From the NCBI GenBank assembly GCA_014376695.1, contig JACMRA010000006.1, positions 1-34,138 on the forward strand: DNA of 34,138 nucleotides. Direction: 5' to 3'. Both the position numbers and the translations under genes were made by a program. This document shows positions 1 to 8,288 of this stretch, piece by piece. This DNA comes from Minisyncoccota bacterium. GTDB lineage: Bacteria > Patescibacteriota > JACMRA01. Position 1 is the first letter of the stretch. Each line of letters begins with the position of its first letter. Under the pieces are notes generated by a model, which worked only from the letters and a program-made list of their open reading frames with translations, ran no database searches and was not told the DNA's origin.

Positions 1-3000
1 AAGGCGGTATTGTTATATGGTTGAGCTGCTGGGATAAGGTTTTTGGTTCTTAGACTAGTTTTCATCGCTCCTGCAGTTACATCGAAGGCTCCCTGGAGAT
101 TGAGTTTGAGGTTTAGAGTTGCTGGGGTGAAGGTGTTTGAATGGATCCCGTCTGGACCTGCGTCCTTACTTTGACCTGGGACAACAGTGATGCTGGTTGG
201 GTTAGAACCGCCAGTGACTGTATAACCAGAAGGTGATGCGACTGTAACTGTATAAGTTCCAGCAGGGACATTTTGGGTGTAAGTACCATCAGTATTGATA
301 ACCGCTGCAAAGGTAGTAGCAGTTGTTGTATTGGTTATAGTAACAGTGGTTCCAGATGGAAGAGGCGAGGAAGTAGACGTGTTTGGTTCGGTAGCGTCTT
401 GAGTTCCGTTATTATTAAGATCCAAAAAGACTTTACCGGTGATAGTTGCTGGTAGATAGAGACCGTCGAAGCCTGCATCTACTGGAGCGGTAGGGCTTGC
501 TGTAACTGTAGTTGGGTTAGAAAGGGGACTTCCAGTAATGGTATAACCAGAAGGGGCAACTACTGTAACGGTGTAAGTTCCAGCTGGGACATTTTGGGTA
601 TAAGTACCATCGGTAGTGATAACTACTGCAAAGGTATTAGCTGGGACAGTTGTACTTGTGACAGTGACTGTAGTTCCGGCTGGGATGGGATTTGCTAGAG
701 TAGTGTTTGGTTCACTAGCTTCCTGAACACCTGACTTATTGGTATCCAAAAAGATCTTACCGGTAATCTTGGACGGAGTGTAAAGACCGTCTTGACCTGC
801 GTATGTAATTGCTCCGAGGTTAACAGTGACAGTGGTTGGGTTAGATAGGGGACTTCCAGTAATGATAGAACCAGAAGGGGGTGTGACTGTGACTGTGTAA
901 GTTCCAGCTGGGACAATCTTATTGTAAATACCGTCAGTATTAATAACAGCGGTATAGGTATTAGCTGGCGTTGTAGTGTCAGTTATAGTAACTGTAGTTC
1001 CAGCTGGGATAGGGTTTGTAGTGGTTGTATTTGGTTCGCTAGCGTCTTGAGTTCCATTATTATTGGTATCCAAAAAGATTTTACCTGTAATCATAGGAGG
1101 GGTATAAAGACCGTCTTGACCAGCGTCCTTGATTTCCCATGGGACAAGAGTAACAGTAGTTGGATTAGACAAGGGGTTTCCAGTGACGGTGTAAGCAGAA
1201 GGAGCTGCTACTGTAACTGTGTAAGTACCACCGGGGACGTCTTGAGTGTAACTACCGTCGGTATTAATAACAGCTACAAAGGTATTAGCTGGTGTTGTAG
1301 TATCAGTTATAGTAACTTTAGTTCCTGCTGGGATAGGGTTTGCGGCGGTAGTATTTGGTTCAGTGCCATCTTGGAGACCGTTGTTATTAGTGTCCAAAAA
1401 GATCTTACCAGTAATTGTAGCTGGGCGATATAGACCGTCCATACCGGCATCTACTGGCGCAGTAGGACTTGCTGTAACTGTAGTTGGGTTAGATAGAGGA
1501 TTTCCAGTAATGATATAACCAGCGGGCACTGCTACTGTAACTGTGTAAGTACCGGCAGCGATATAATGGGTGTAACCACCGTCAAAACCAATAGCTACTG
1601 TAGAGGTATTAGCTTGCGAGGCGGTATCAGTTATAGTAACCGTAGTTCCGGCTGGGATAGGATTTCCAACTGAGGTATTTGGTTCGTTAGCGTCTTGAGT
1701 TCCATTATTGTTGTTATCCAAAAAGATTTTACCTGTAATCTTAGACGGGGTGTATAGACCATCTTGCCCGGCATTTGTAGTTGCACCTAGAACAGCAGTG
1801 ACACTAGTTGGGTTAGATAAGGGGCTGCCAGTAACGGTATAACCAGCTGGAGCTACGACGGCAACTGCATAAGTTCCAGCGGGGACATCTTGGCTGTAAG
1901 TACCGTCGGTATTGATAACAGAGGTAAAGGTAATAGCGGGCGAGGTAGTATCAGTTATGGTAACTGTGGTACCCATTGGAATAGGGTTTATGGTTGTAGC
2001 ATTTGGCTCGCTAGCGTCTTGCAATCCGTTATTATTATTATCCAAAAAGATCTTACCAATAATTTTTGGAGGTGTATAAAGACCATCTTGACCTGCATTT
2101 GTACTTGTACCTAGAATAGCAGTAGCCATAGTTGGGTTAGAATTACCAGTGATGGTGTAGGCAGAAGGGGCTGCTACTGTAACTATGTAGGTTCCAGCTG
2201 GGACAATTTGGCTGTAAGTACCGTCAGTGTTAATAACTGCTGTGTAGGTATTAGCTGGGACTGTAGTGCTTGTTATAGTAACTGTAGTTCCGGCTGGGAT
2301 AGGGTTTCCAACTGTAGTATTTGGTTCAGTGATGTCTTGAGTTCCTGACTTGTTAAGATCCAAATAGACTTTACCAGTAATAGTCGTTGGCAGATAGAGA
2401 CCATCGGCACCTGCATTTACTGGGGCGTTAGGACTTGCTGTAACTGTAGTTGGATTAGATAAAGGACTTCCAGTGATGGAGTAGCCATAGGATACTACTG
2501 TTACTGTGTAAGTTCCAGCTGGGACATTTTGGGAATAAGTACCGTCAACATTGATAACTGCTGAATAGGTATTAGCTGGCGTTGTAGTGTCAGTTATAGT
2601 AACTGAAGTTCCCTCAGGGATAGGAGTTGAAATTGTACCATCTGGCTCACTAGCATCTTGTAATCCGTTATTGTTAGTGTCCAAAAAGACTTTACCTGTA
2701 ATCTTAGATGGAATGTAAAGACCATCTTGACCTGCATCCTTAATTTGACCTGGGACAACAGTGACATTAGTTGGGTTAGATAGAGGACTTCCAGTAACTG
2801 TATAACCAGAAGGTGCGACAACTGTGACTGAATAAGTTCCAGCTGGGACATTTTGGGTATAAGTACCGTCAGTCTTAATAACTGCCCCAAAGGTATTGGC
2901 TGGAGTTGTAGTGTCAGTTATAGTAACTGTAGTTCCAGTTGGGATAGGATTTGTAGTGGTTGTATTTGGTTCGCTAGACTCTTGAATTCCTGAATTATTA

Positions 3001-5891
3001 TTATCCAAAAAGACCTTACCTGTAATAGTTGCTGGAAGATAAAGACCGTCAAAGCCTGCATCTACTGGAGCGGCTGGACTTGCTGTAACACTAGTTGGGT
3101 TAGAGCCTCCAGTAATGGTATAACCAGCGGGCGCTACTACTGTAACTGTGTAGGTTCCAGCTATAACATCTTGAGTATAAGCACCGTCGGTATTAATAAC
3201 TGCCGAAAAGGTATTAGCTGGTGTGGTTGTGCTTTTGACAGTAACTGTAGTTCCAGTTGGGATAGGATTTGAAAGGGTGGTATTTGGTTCGCTGGCGTCT
3301 TGTAGTCCGTTGTTATTAGAATCCAAAAAGATTTTACCAATAATCTTGGACGGCATGTAAAGACCATCTTGACCTGCATCTTTGGTTTCTCCTGCGCCCA
3401 CGGTAACTGTAGTTGGGTTAGATAAAGGGTTTCCAGTGACGGAGTAGCCAGAGGATACAACTGTTACTGTGTAAGTTCCAGCAGGAACATTTTGGGTATA
3501 AGTACCGTCAGAATTGATAATTGCCGAATAGGTATTAGCTGGTATAGTTGTACTTGTGATAGTAACTGTAGTTCCAGTTGGGATAGGATTTGTGATGCTG
3601 GTATTTGGTTCGCTAGCCTCTTGAATTCCTGAATTATTAGTATCTAAAAAGATTTTACCATTAATCGTTGTTGGCAAAGCGTAAAAACCAAAGTCTAGTG
3701 TCATATTACCCAAATCATCGGTTCCGCCTTGTGGATTAAGACCGGAAACTAAATCTGTTTCGCCTAGAACTTCTGGCTTAGCAAGGGTGACGATTGAACT
3801 TCTGATACCTGTTGAGGTGTTAAGTTCTCCAATTCCATTGTCATTTCCATCAATATCATTATTAGCCAAAGCTTCGTCAATTGGGCTAGAAGCGTAGCCA
3901 ACAAGCATGCCACTAGAGACAAAGTTACTTGACGCAATCTCGGCGATATAGTTTCCACCAGCAAGATTATCAAACCTGTAATATCCACCGCCGGCTGTCA
4001 ATGTAGTAGTTGGTTGTCCTGAGCTATTCAAAACTGCTGCTCCAGTGCTATTTAGTAAATTAACTTTAACGCCGTCGATGCCGGTTTCTGCGTTATTGAT
4101 AAGTCCATCTTTGTTAGTATCAACCCATACTCGGTTACCAAGACTGAATAAATCGGTTGCAAAATATTTGACCCCAACTTTCAGAGATTCGACTGGTGAG
4201 AATTTGAGGCCGGTAGCAACGCTTGTCGAAACATAGCCAAAGGAACTCCAGGCAACTGTACCATTAAAATCATTGCCAGCAATGCCTGTAAGTCGATAGT
4301 TAATATTAAAAGAGCTAGAATTTGTGTAACCAGTGAGGTTGAATCGCACACCAGTGGTTGTATCAATCAGAGTTGGAGGTGTTGCTGACCAATAAGCTGG
4401 ATTACAATCAGCTGGGAATGGTGTTGTGCCGTCTGGAGATAATGTGTCTCGACATGGGTTCATAACAGTTGTATAAAGAACAGTTCCCATAACGCCGCTT
4501 GGCAAACTAATTGGGGCCTTAAGAGTAGGTTTCCAGGCTGAGTAACGAGGCTCCGAACTAACGACACCTCTATCTCCAACAGATGGAAATATGTCATAAA
4601 TGTCCAAATCTTTTATAGCTCCTGCGGGATTAGTGATAGCTAATTGGTAGTCAATATCACCACCGCTTGATACCTTTGCAAGATCTGGGTATTGTTTGAA
4701 TGTTGTATCAAGATCACCTTTGACGGATAAGACTGCGCTTAGCTCTGAGGATCCTTGAGGGGGGACGATATTATTATTGAAGCGTTGCAAACACATTATG
4801 TCTGAAGTAGAACCATTTTGATTAAGGTCGTATATATCAGCGTTTCTTTTGTCGCCAACACAGTAATTAACACCTTTTGGTTCTGTATTTGCACTTGTCG
4901 CAAAGCCTTCGTTGACTAAGGTTGTTTTTGGCAGAGTACTGTCAAACTTGACTTTGAAATTGACCAATATATCAGTGATGTAGGGTACAACTGGATTAGT
5001 CGCAGACCCGTCAAGTGTCAAAGCACTAGTTCCACTCCAATCGAACTTTAGAAGTGTCTTACCGGTATTGTTAAAATTAAGTGTTTTGGTTACAATGGGG
5101 GCGGGTAAATTAGGGCGACCAGCGTCTACACAATACCAAGAAACACAAGTTTTGGTTGTTGAAGGTGTAGTGTAGCTTGTCTCATCCAAGATTTGACCTA
5201 CTGGGAGCAAATCATACATAACAGGGTTAATGAGTGGCAGTGCATCTGTTGGATTGTTGTTTATTCTCATCTCAACATTTCCACTTTGACCAGGTGCGGA
5301 TGGATCTAGGGCATTAACTCTTTTGTTAAAATAAAATTTTAATTCTTTTACAGGTGAACTATTACCAGCGATTAAAGTAAAACTTTGGCTAGGGTATGTC
5401 TCGGCGGGGTTAGTCCCACTAACTGTACTAACTTGAATTGGTAGGGACTCCCCTTGGGTCACACCAGCTGCCTGAATCTGCATATTGATGCTTATTTGAC
5501 CGGTGGTATTCAAAGGTGTAGAATTATTGAAAGTAAGGGTGTATTTATTATTGATGGAATCGTAGGTTTTGCTTATTCCTACTGGCAGAGTTTCAGTGAT
5601 TGGCTCTATTTTTGGGATATCTAGAACAATCTTATTACCTTGACAGTTACCAACGGTTGATTGACAAGTATAATTCACATAATATGTAAATGGAGTACTA
5701 GTATTAACTGTTAGAGGGCTGCTGACTGGTGAAGAATTATAAATAACGGATGTTGTTAAATTGAATTCAGCCGCAAGTACCGTAATACTTACGAGAGTAG
5801 ATACCAAACAAATACCCAGTATTAGACTGGAAGTGATTTGCACTAACTGTTTTGATAGGTTGACACCCCTATTGAATAGATTGATGAACAT
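1..5891 (-). CDS. Giant secreted SdrD_B-repeat surface protein (5' part; 3' end outside window)
   Basis: The minus frame starting at ATG 5891 has no stop to the window edge (about 1,963 codons). It starts MFINLFNRGVNLSKQL, then a hydrophobic stretch ending VLAAEF, a typical Sec signal peptide. Residues about 45-580 are a Thr/Asn/Ser-rich extracellular region with several Cys pairs (for example CVSWYC). A canonical SdrD_B domain follows (GNRVWVDTNKDGL, residues about 585-730), then eleven SdrD_B-like domains of about 107 residues, each with GK[IV][FY]LDxNxxGxQ, an NTDGTYTQ-like strand, PAGTYTVTV and a DAGxDGLY linker. The Asp/Asn-rich loops fit calcium binding known for SdrD-type B repeats. 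After the last repeat comes LNLKLNLQGAFDVTAG and MKTSLRTKNLIPAAQPY, resembling a module found before C-terminal sorting regions of other giant surface proteins. Likely a cell-surface stalk or adhesin, perhaps for host contact (inference). The anchor is not visible. Confidence 0.93.
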   Translation of the reverse strand, partial: MFINLFNRGVNLSKQLVQITSSLILGICLVSTLVSITVLAAEFNLTTSVIYNSSPVSSPLTVNTSTPFTYYVNYTCQSTVGNCQGNKIVLDIPKIEPITETLPVGISKTYDSINNKYTLTFNNSTPLNTTGQISINMQIQAAGVTQGESLPIQVSTVSGTNPAETYPSQSFTLIAGNSSPVKELKFYFNKRVNALDPSAPGQSGNVEMRINNNPTDALPLINPVMYDLLPVGQILDETSYTTPSTTKTCVSWYCVDAGRPNLPAPIVTKTLNFNNTGKTLLKFDWSGTSALTLDGSATNPVVPYITDILVNFKVKFDSTLPKTTLVNEGFATSANTEPKGVNYCVGDKRNADIYDLNQNGSTSDIMCLQRFNNNIVPPQGSSELSAVLSVKGDLDTTFKQYPDLAKVSSGGDIDYQLAITNPAGAIKDLDIYDIFPSVGDRGVVSSEPRYSAWKPTLKAPISLPSGVMGTVLYTTVMNPCRDTLSPDGTTPFPADCNPAYWSATPPTLIDTTTGVRFNLTGYTNSSSFNINYRLTGIAGNDFNGTVAWSSFGYVSTSVATGLKFSPVESLKVGVKYFATDLFSLGNRVWVDTNKDGLINNAETGIDGVKVNLLNSTGAAVLNSSGQPTTTLTAGGGYYRFDNLAGGNYIAEIASSNFVSSGMLVGYASSPIDEALANNDIDGNDNGIGELNTSTGIRSSIVTLAKPEVLGETDLVSGLNPQGGTDDLGNMTLDFGFYALPTTINGKIFLDTNNSGIQEASEPNTSITNPIPTGTTVTITSTTIPANTYSAIINSDGTYTQNVPAGTYTVTVVSSGYSVTGNPLSNPTTVTVGAGETKDAGQDGLYMPSKIIGKIFLDSNNNGLQDASEPNTTLSNPIPTGTTVTVKSTTTPANTFSAVINTDGAYTQDVIAGTYTVTVVAPAGYTITGGSNPTSVTASPAAPVDAGFDGLYLPATITGKVFLDNNNSGIQESSEPNTTTTNPIPTGTTVTITDTTTPANTFGAVIKTDGTYTQNVPAGTYSVTVVAPSGYTVTGSPLSNPTNVTVVPGQIKDAGQDGLYIPSKITGKVFLDTNNNGLQDASEPDGTISTPIPEGTSVTITDTTTPANTYSAVINVDGTYSQNVPAGTYTVTVVSYGYSITGSPLSNPTTVTASPNAPVNAGADGLYLPTTITGKVYLDLNKSGTQDITEPNTTVGNPIPAGTTVTITSTTVPANTYTAVINTDGTYSQIVPAGTYIVTVAAPSAYTITGNSNPTMATAILGTSTNAGQDGLYTPPKIIGKIFLDNNNNGLQDASEPNATTINPIPMGTTVTITDTTSPAITFTSVINTDGTYSQDVPAGTYAVAVVAPAGYTVTGSPLSNPTSVTAVLGATTNAGQDGLYTPSKITGKIFLDNNNNGTQDANEPNTSVGNPIPAGTTVTITDTASQANTSTVAIGFDGGYTHYIAAGTYTVTVAVPAGYIITGNPLSNPTTVTASPTAPVDAGMDGLYRPATITGKIFLDTNNNGLQDGTEPNTTAANPIPAGTKVTITDTTTPANTFVAVINTDGSYTQDVPGGTYTVTVAAPSAYTVTGNPLSNPTTVTLVPWEIKDAGQDGLYTPPMITGKIFLDTNNNGTQDASEPNTTTTNPIPAGTTVTITDTTTPANTYTAVINTDGIYNKIVPAGTYTVTVTPPSGSIITGSPLSNPTTVTVNLGAITYAGQDGLYTPSKITGKIFLDTNKSGVQEASEPNTTLANPIPAGTTVTVTSTTVPANTFAVVITTDGTYTQNVPAGTYTVTVVAPSGYTITGSPLSNPTTVTASPTAPVDAGFDGLYLPATITGKVFLDLNNNGTQDATEPNTSTSSPLPSGTTVTITNTTTATTFAAVINTDGTYTQNVPAGTYTVTVASPSGYTVTGGSNPTSITVVPGQSKDAGPDGIHSNTFTPATLNLKLNLQGAFDVTAGAMKTSLRTKNLIPAAQPYNNTA
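130..3676 (-). repeat. Eleven tandem SdrD_B-domain repeats, about 318-324 bp each
   Basis: On the plus strand the complement of FLD (tccaaaaag or a close variant) recurs near 417, 740, 1064, 1388, 1712, 2036, 2356, 2677, 3000, 3317 and 3640, a spacing of 317-324 bp. All copies stay in one minus frame. Linkers fall into classes: A, with ASPxAPV before AGxDGLY and P[AT]TI after it; B, ending PPKI or PPMI; C, ending PSKI. From the coding-strand start the order is roughly first, C, A, C, A, B, C, A, B, C, A, so the last seven follow a period of three (about 972 bp). Open frames in other phases here are by-products of the repeat. Confidence 0.9.
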
Positions 5892-5947
5892 ATTATATTT
5901 TTATTTTTGTTTTAGTTTGCCAATATATTTTGGATGCTAATAATCGC

Positions 5948-5976
5948 AGTATATCATAGCTTTTGCAAATACGCAA
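5948..5976 (-). promoter_or_regulatory. Candidate sigma70-type promoter of the giant surface-protein gene
   Basis: Read on the minus strand: TTGCGT (5976-5971), 17 bp, TATACT (5953-5948). The predicted start leaves an AT-rich leader of about 50 nt before ATG 5891, with no clear Shine-Dalgarno sequence. The rest of 5892-6071 shows no gene. Confidence 0.5.
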
Positions 5977-6071
5977 ATTGATTACCGCCCGCAAGTTCTG
6001 TCTGATTAAGTTAGCTACCAAAAAAAGTTTAAGCCAGGATCTTAATCAAAGTCGAACATATCAATTATTTT

Positions 6072-7046
6072 TTAATGATCGGTGTGCAGCTGCGTGCCTT
6101 GCGAGATTAGTTCCCACCAGAGGCTTGGATTGCTACCGTAAGCAATATTCAGGGCGTGCAAGGCCTCGTAAGTCCCCCAAACGGCAAGTGCCACAAAGGC
6201 GATTGAGCCAATGATGGCAATTACGGGATTCTTGATAGCTTTGATAGTGAATTTGGGGTTGAGGAATATCAAAATTAGTAGAATTGAGTGACCGATAAAA
6301 ACACCAAGCCCAAAACCAAAAACATTTACCAGCTTAAATAGCGGTACATACCCAGCAAAATCGTCCAGCCCCAGAATAAAAGGGATAGTAAAACTAGTTA
6401 GTAGCAAGCCTTTTACTGTAAGCTCTTTTTTGGTGTCGAAGCTGAGATCTGGGGTTATACGACTAACAACTGGAGATAGAAAGTTATTTATTGGCCGGAT
6501 AATGGTTTCTAGGCCATTTTTGATTTTGATGTAAATTGGCTTGACTGGTTCAGTGTCATCATCTATATCGGTGTCGTGATTGTCTTGACCGATGTGTTCG
6601 AGGCTGGTTTGGGCAAGCTTAAGAAGCACCATTGAGGCCAGAATTACCATAATTCCAAGTAGCCACGGCACCTGACGGAAAAATACCCAGATAGCCAAAA
6701 CCACCATTGTTCCAAGAGCATTACCGAGGCTGGTGCCAACTTCAATAATTGAACGCGATTTGAGTCCGGGGAATTTGTTCATTAATATGCCAATAAGCAG
6801 AGCAAAATCAATCGATGTCTTGAGGTAAATAGTTAGGCCAACTACAACATCTTGCCATTGAATATTGGTTAAGATTGGTTGAGTGTTTGGGATTAAATTT
6901 AGGCCTCGAATCTGGGCATAGTAAACAAGAGAGAGGATCGTCAGAGTGACCAAAGAAATCGAAATTGATATCACTTGCCCAGTCCAGAAACCAATTTTGG
7001 GTTGGTTGGTTGGGTTAGAATCGGGTGGATGGTTGTTTTGGGACAT
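6072..7046 (-). CDS. Polytopic membrane protein, unknown family
   Basis: A 324-residue protein with a short polar N-terminus (MSQNNHPPDSNPTNQPK) and about six to eight hydrophobic segments (roughly 22-45, 66-86, 108-140, 214-235, 238-260, 275-300). An acidic cytoplasmic-looking loop (DNHDTDIDDDTEPVKP, about 177-192) separates two halves. The second half has FILGLDDFAGY, an acidic pair within or next to a membrane segment, and GFGLGVFIGHS, which would suit an ion or small-solute transporter, but I do not recognise the family. It follows the AbiEi-like gene on the same strand by 47 bp yet has its own strong promoter whose predicted start falls on the ATG, supporting this start and leaderless translation. 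Confidence 0.8.
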   Translation of the reverse strand: MSQNNHPPDSNPTNQPKIGFWTGQVISISISLVTLTILSLVYYAQIRGLNLIPNTQPILTNIQWQDVVVGLTIYLKTSIDFALLIGILMNKFPGLKSRSIIEVGTSLGNALGTMVVLAIWVFFRQVPWLLGIMVILASMVLLKLAQTSLEHIGQDNHDTDIDDDTEPVKPIYIKIKNGLETIIRPINNFLSPVVSRITPDLSFDTKKELTVKGLLLTSFTIPFILGLDDFAGYVPLFKLVNVFGFGLGVFIGHSILLILIFLNPKFTIKAIKNPVIAIIGSIAFVALAVWGTYEALHALNIAYGSNPSLWWELISQGTQLHTDH

Positions 7047-7053
7047 ATGGGAG

Positions 7054-7082
7054 ATTCTAATGGTTTATTACCATATAGTCAA
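7054..7082 (-). promoter_or_regulatory. Leaderless-type promoter of the 6072-7046 gene
   Basis: Minus strand: TTGACT (7082-7077), 17-bp spacer, TAGAAT (7059-7054), 7 nt, then ATG at 7046. The predicted transcription start coincides with the A of the ATG, leaving no room for a ribosome binding site. Confidence 0.65.
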
Positions 7083-7093
7083 TTTAGCGACTT

Positions 7094-7510
7094 TTATGGC
7101 TGGCATAGTTTTTCTATTTTTTTGAGTAGGGATTTGCTGGCATAGTCTTTGGCAATGTCGTAGAGCCTATCTTTGTTAATCTTGCCGAGATAATCAAAGC
7201 CACTTTGGGGATATAAGTAAATTGTATCACATATTGCCCGCTCTGGACTGGCTAGCATATAGCCATTTTTTTGTTCGAGACCCAAGAGGTTACACAAAAT
7301 ATCGGGTTTAATACGGCGAAAATTGTAGATTTTTTGGTTGATATTATAAATTTTTGTGATCGTACTAATATAATCTATTTGGTCGGGCAGTTGATAATTT
7401 ATACCATGAATATAGAGTGCGGTAAAAAGCGATACATAACTTTCTGGTGCAAGTTTTTGACCTATGGAGAGAGCCTCTTCAAAGCTATTGAGGGGAGGGA
7501 TTGCAGTCAT
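7094..7510 (-). CDS. AbiEi-like antitoxin core, N-terminally truncated, no toxin partner
   Basis: The 138-residue product has hallmarks of the AbiEi antitoxin/regulator family of type IV toxin-antitoxin systems: YVSLFTALYIHGI (about 25-37), a basic FRRIKPDIL strand, and LASPERAICDTIYLYP (about 86-101). Family members normally have an N-terminal winged-helix DNA-binding domain and total about 200 residues; here the protein starts right at the C-terminal domain. Upstream in frame there is no ATG, GTG or TTG before a TAA 17 codons away, and another TAA follows further up, so the helix-turn-helix part is absent rather than missed. No AbiEii nucleotidyltransferase toxin lies next to it. It may be a decayed antitoxin or a stand-alone domain. 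Confidence 0.7.
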   Translation of the reverse strand: MTAIPPLNSFEEALSIGQKLAPESYVSLFTALYIHGINYQLPDQIDYISTITKIYNINQKIYNFRRIKPDILCNLLGLEQKNGYMLASPERAICDTIYLYPQSGFDYLGKINKDRLYDIAKDYASKSLLKKIEKLCQP

Positions 7511-7671
7511 ATTTAGGGTGGATTTATTACCCCAACGATCAGCAGATTTGGTTTATCTGTCAAGGATTGGTGGGTTTTTATAACTCTCCAGAACAAATTA
7601 AAAAATTGTAGATAGCCTGATTAAGAGCTTAACTTTATAGGTGAAAACTACTTTTGTAAAGGATTTAAAAA

Positions 7672-7694
7672 CAAAAAAACAGCCTTTAGGGCTG
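7672..7694 (-). terminator. Rho-independent terminator of the small secreted-protein gene
   Basis: On the minus strand the stem CAGCC/GGCTG (7694-7690 with 7684-7680) has a 5-nt loop and is followed by seven T (7679-7673) and a further T-rich stretch. It sits 57 bp after the stop of the gene ending at 7751. The remainder of 7511-7750 shows no gene. Confidence 0.7.
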
Positions 7695-7750
7695 AAAAAA
7701 TGATGTGAACTGAAGGAGGGGGTTAATTCCTCACTCCAGAACTTGACTAG

Positions 7751-8008
7751 TTATTTCCCGCAGAGGGTCGTCACTGATTCTCGTAATACAATCAATTTGT
7801 CAGCGTTTTTGCCATTGCAAGTATATTGAGTTGTCTGACCCAGCATCCTATACCCTGATTGTTTGTTTGTATACACAAGGTATTCTTTGCTCCTTTTACT
7901 TTCCGCTGCCACAGGAACCGCTGGGGATAATTGAATGGCAACGTAAATCGGGAGGAGGAAACAAATGATAAATCGAATCAGTCTCTGAATTTTCATTGAA
8001 ATTTTCAT
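7751..8008 (-). CDS. Small secreted protein, unknown function
   Basis: 85 residues. A basic start (MKISMKIQRLIRF) leads into a hydrophobic core (IICFLLPIYVAIQL) and a PVAAES cleavage-like site near residue 35, so this looks like a Sec-exported peptide of about 50 residues after processing. The mature part (SKEYLVYTNKQSGYRMLG) has two cysteines, near residues 64 and 83, that could form a disulfide. The first ATG (8008) is preceded by AGAGGG at suitable spacing, whereas the second ATG four codons later has none, so 8008 is chosen. A terminator follows. I recognise no family. Confidence 0.6.
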   Translation of the reverse strand: MKISMKIQRLIRFIICFLLPIYVAIQLSPAVPVAAESKRSKEYLVYTNKQSGYRMLGQTTQYTCNGKNADKLIVLRESVTTLCGK

Positions 8009-8288
8009 TGAGGCCCTCTTTGAGCAAGTTTGTTGTCAAGCGTGAAATTTACAAAGGTTTTCACAAATCAGTTCAATTTGTATCTATCCAGTGTAAACTA
8101 CTCATAACATAACATAGATATGTATATCTGTCAAATAGCCATAACGAAAAGTGTATTTATAATGTGCCACTATGTCGATATTGGTGTCGGTCAAATTGAT
8201 ATTCAATGGAGGTTTGGTTAATTTTGGATACCGTTTTTTAGTCGATTTGATGAGGGATAGATTGGGGTCTAAGATAGTCTCTAAGTCT

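Noticed and set aside
1-3700. CRISPR array, suggested by the strong regular periodicity
   Set aside because: The period is about 324 bp, the repeats are coding throughout, and there are no short identical repeats with unique spacers.
113-3988. Several open frames of 60-130 codons on both strands in the repeat region
   Set aside because: They recur with the 324-bp repeat period and are out-of-phase readings of the single long SdrD_B frame, which has signal peptide and domain structure.
5963-6214. Plus-strand frame of 83 codons
   Set aside because: It is antisense to the end of the membrane-protein gene and its basic, Pro-rich sequence has no protein-like pattern.
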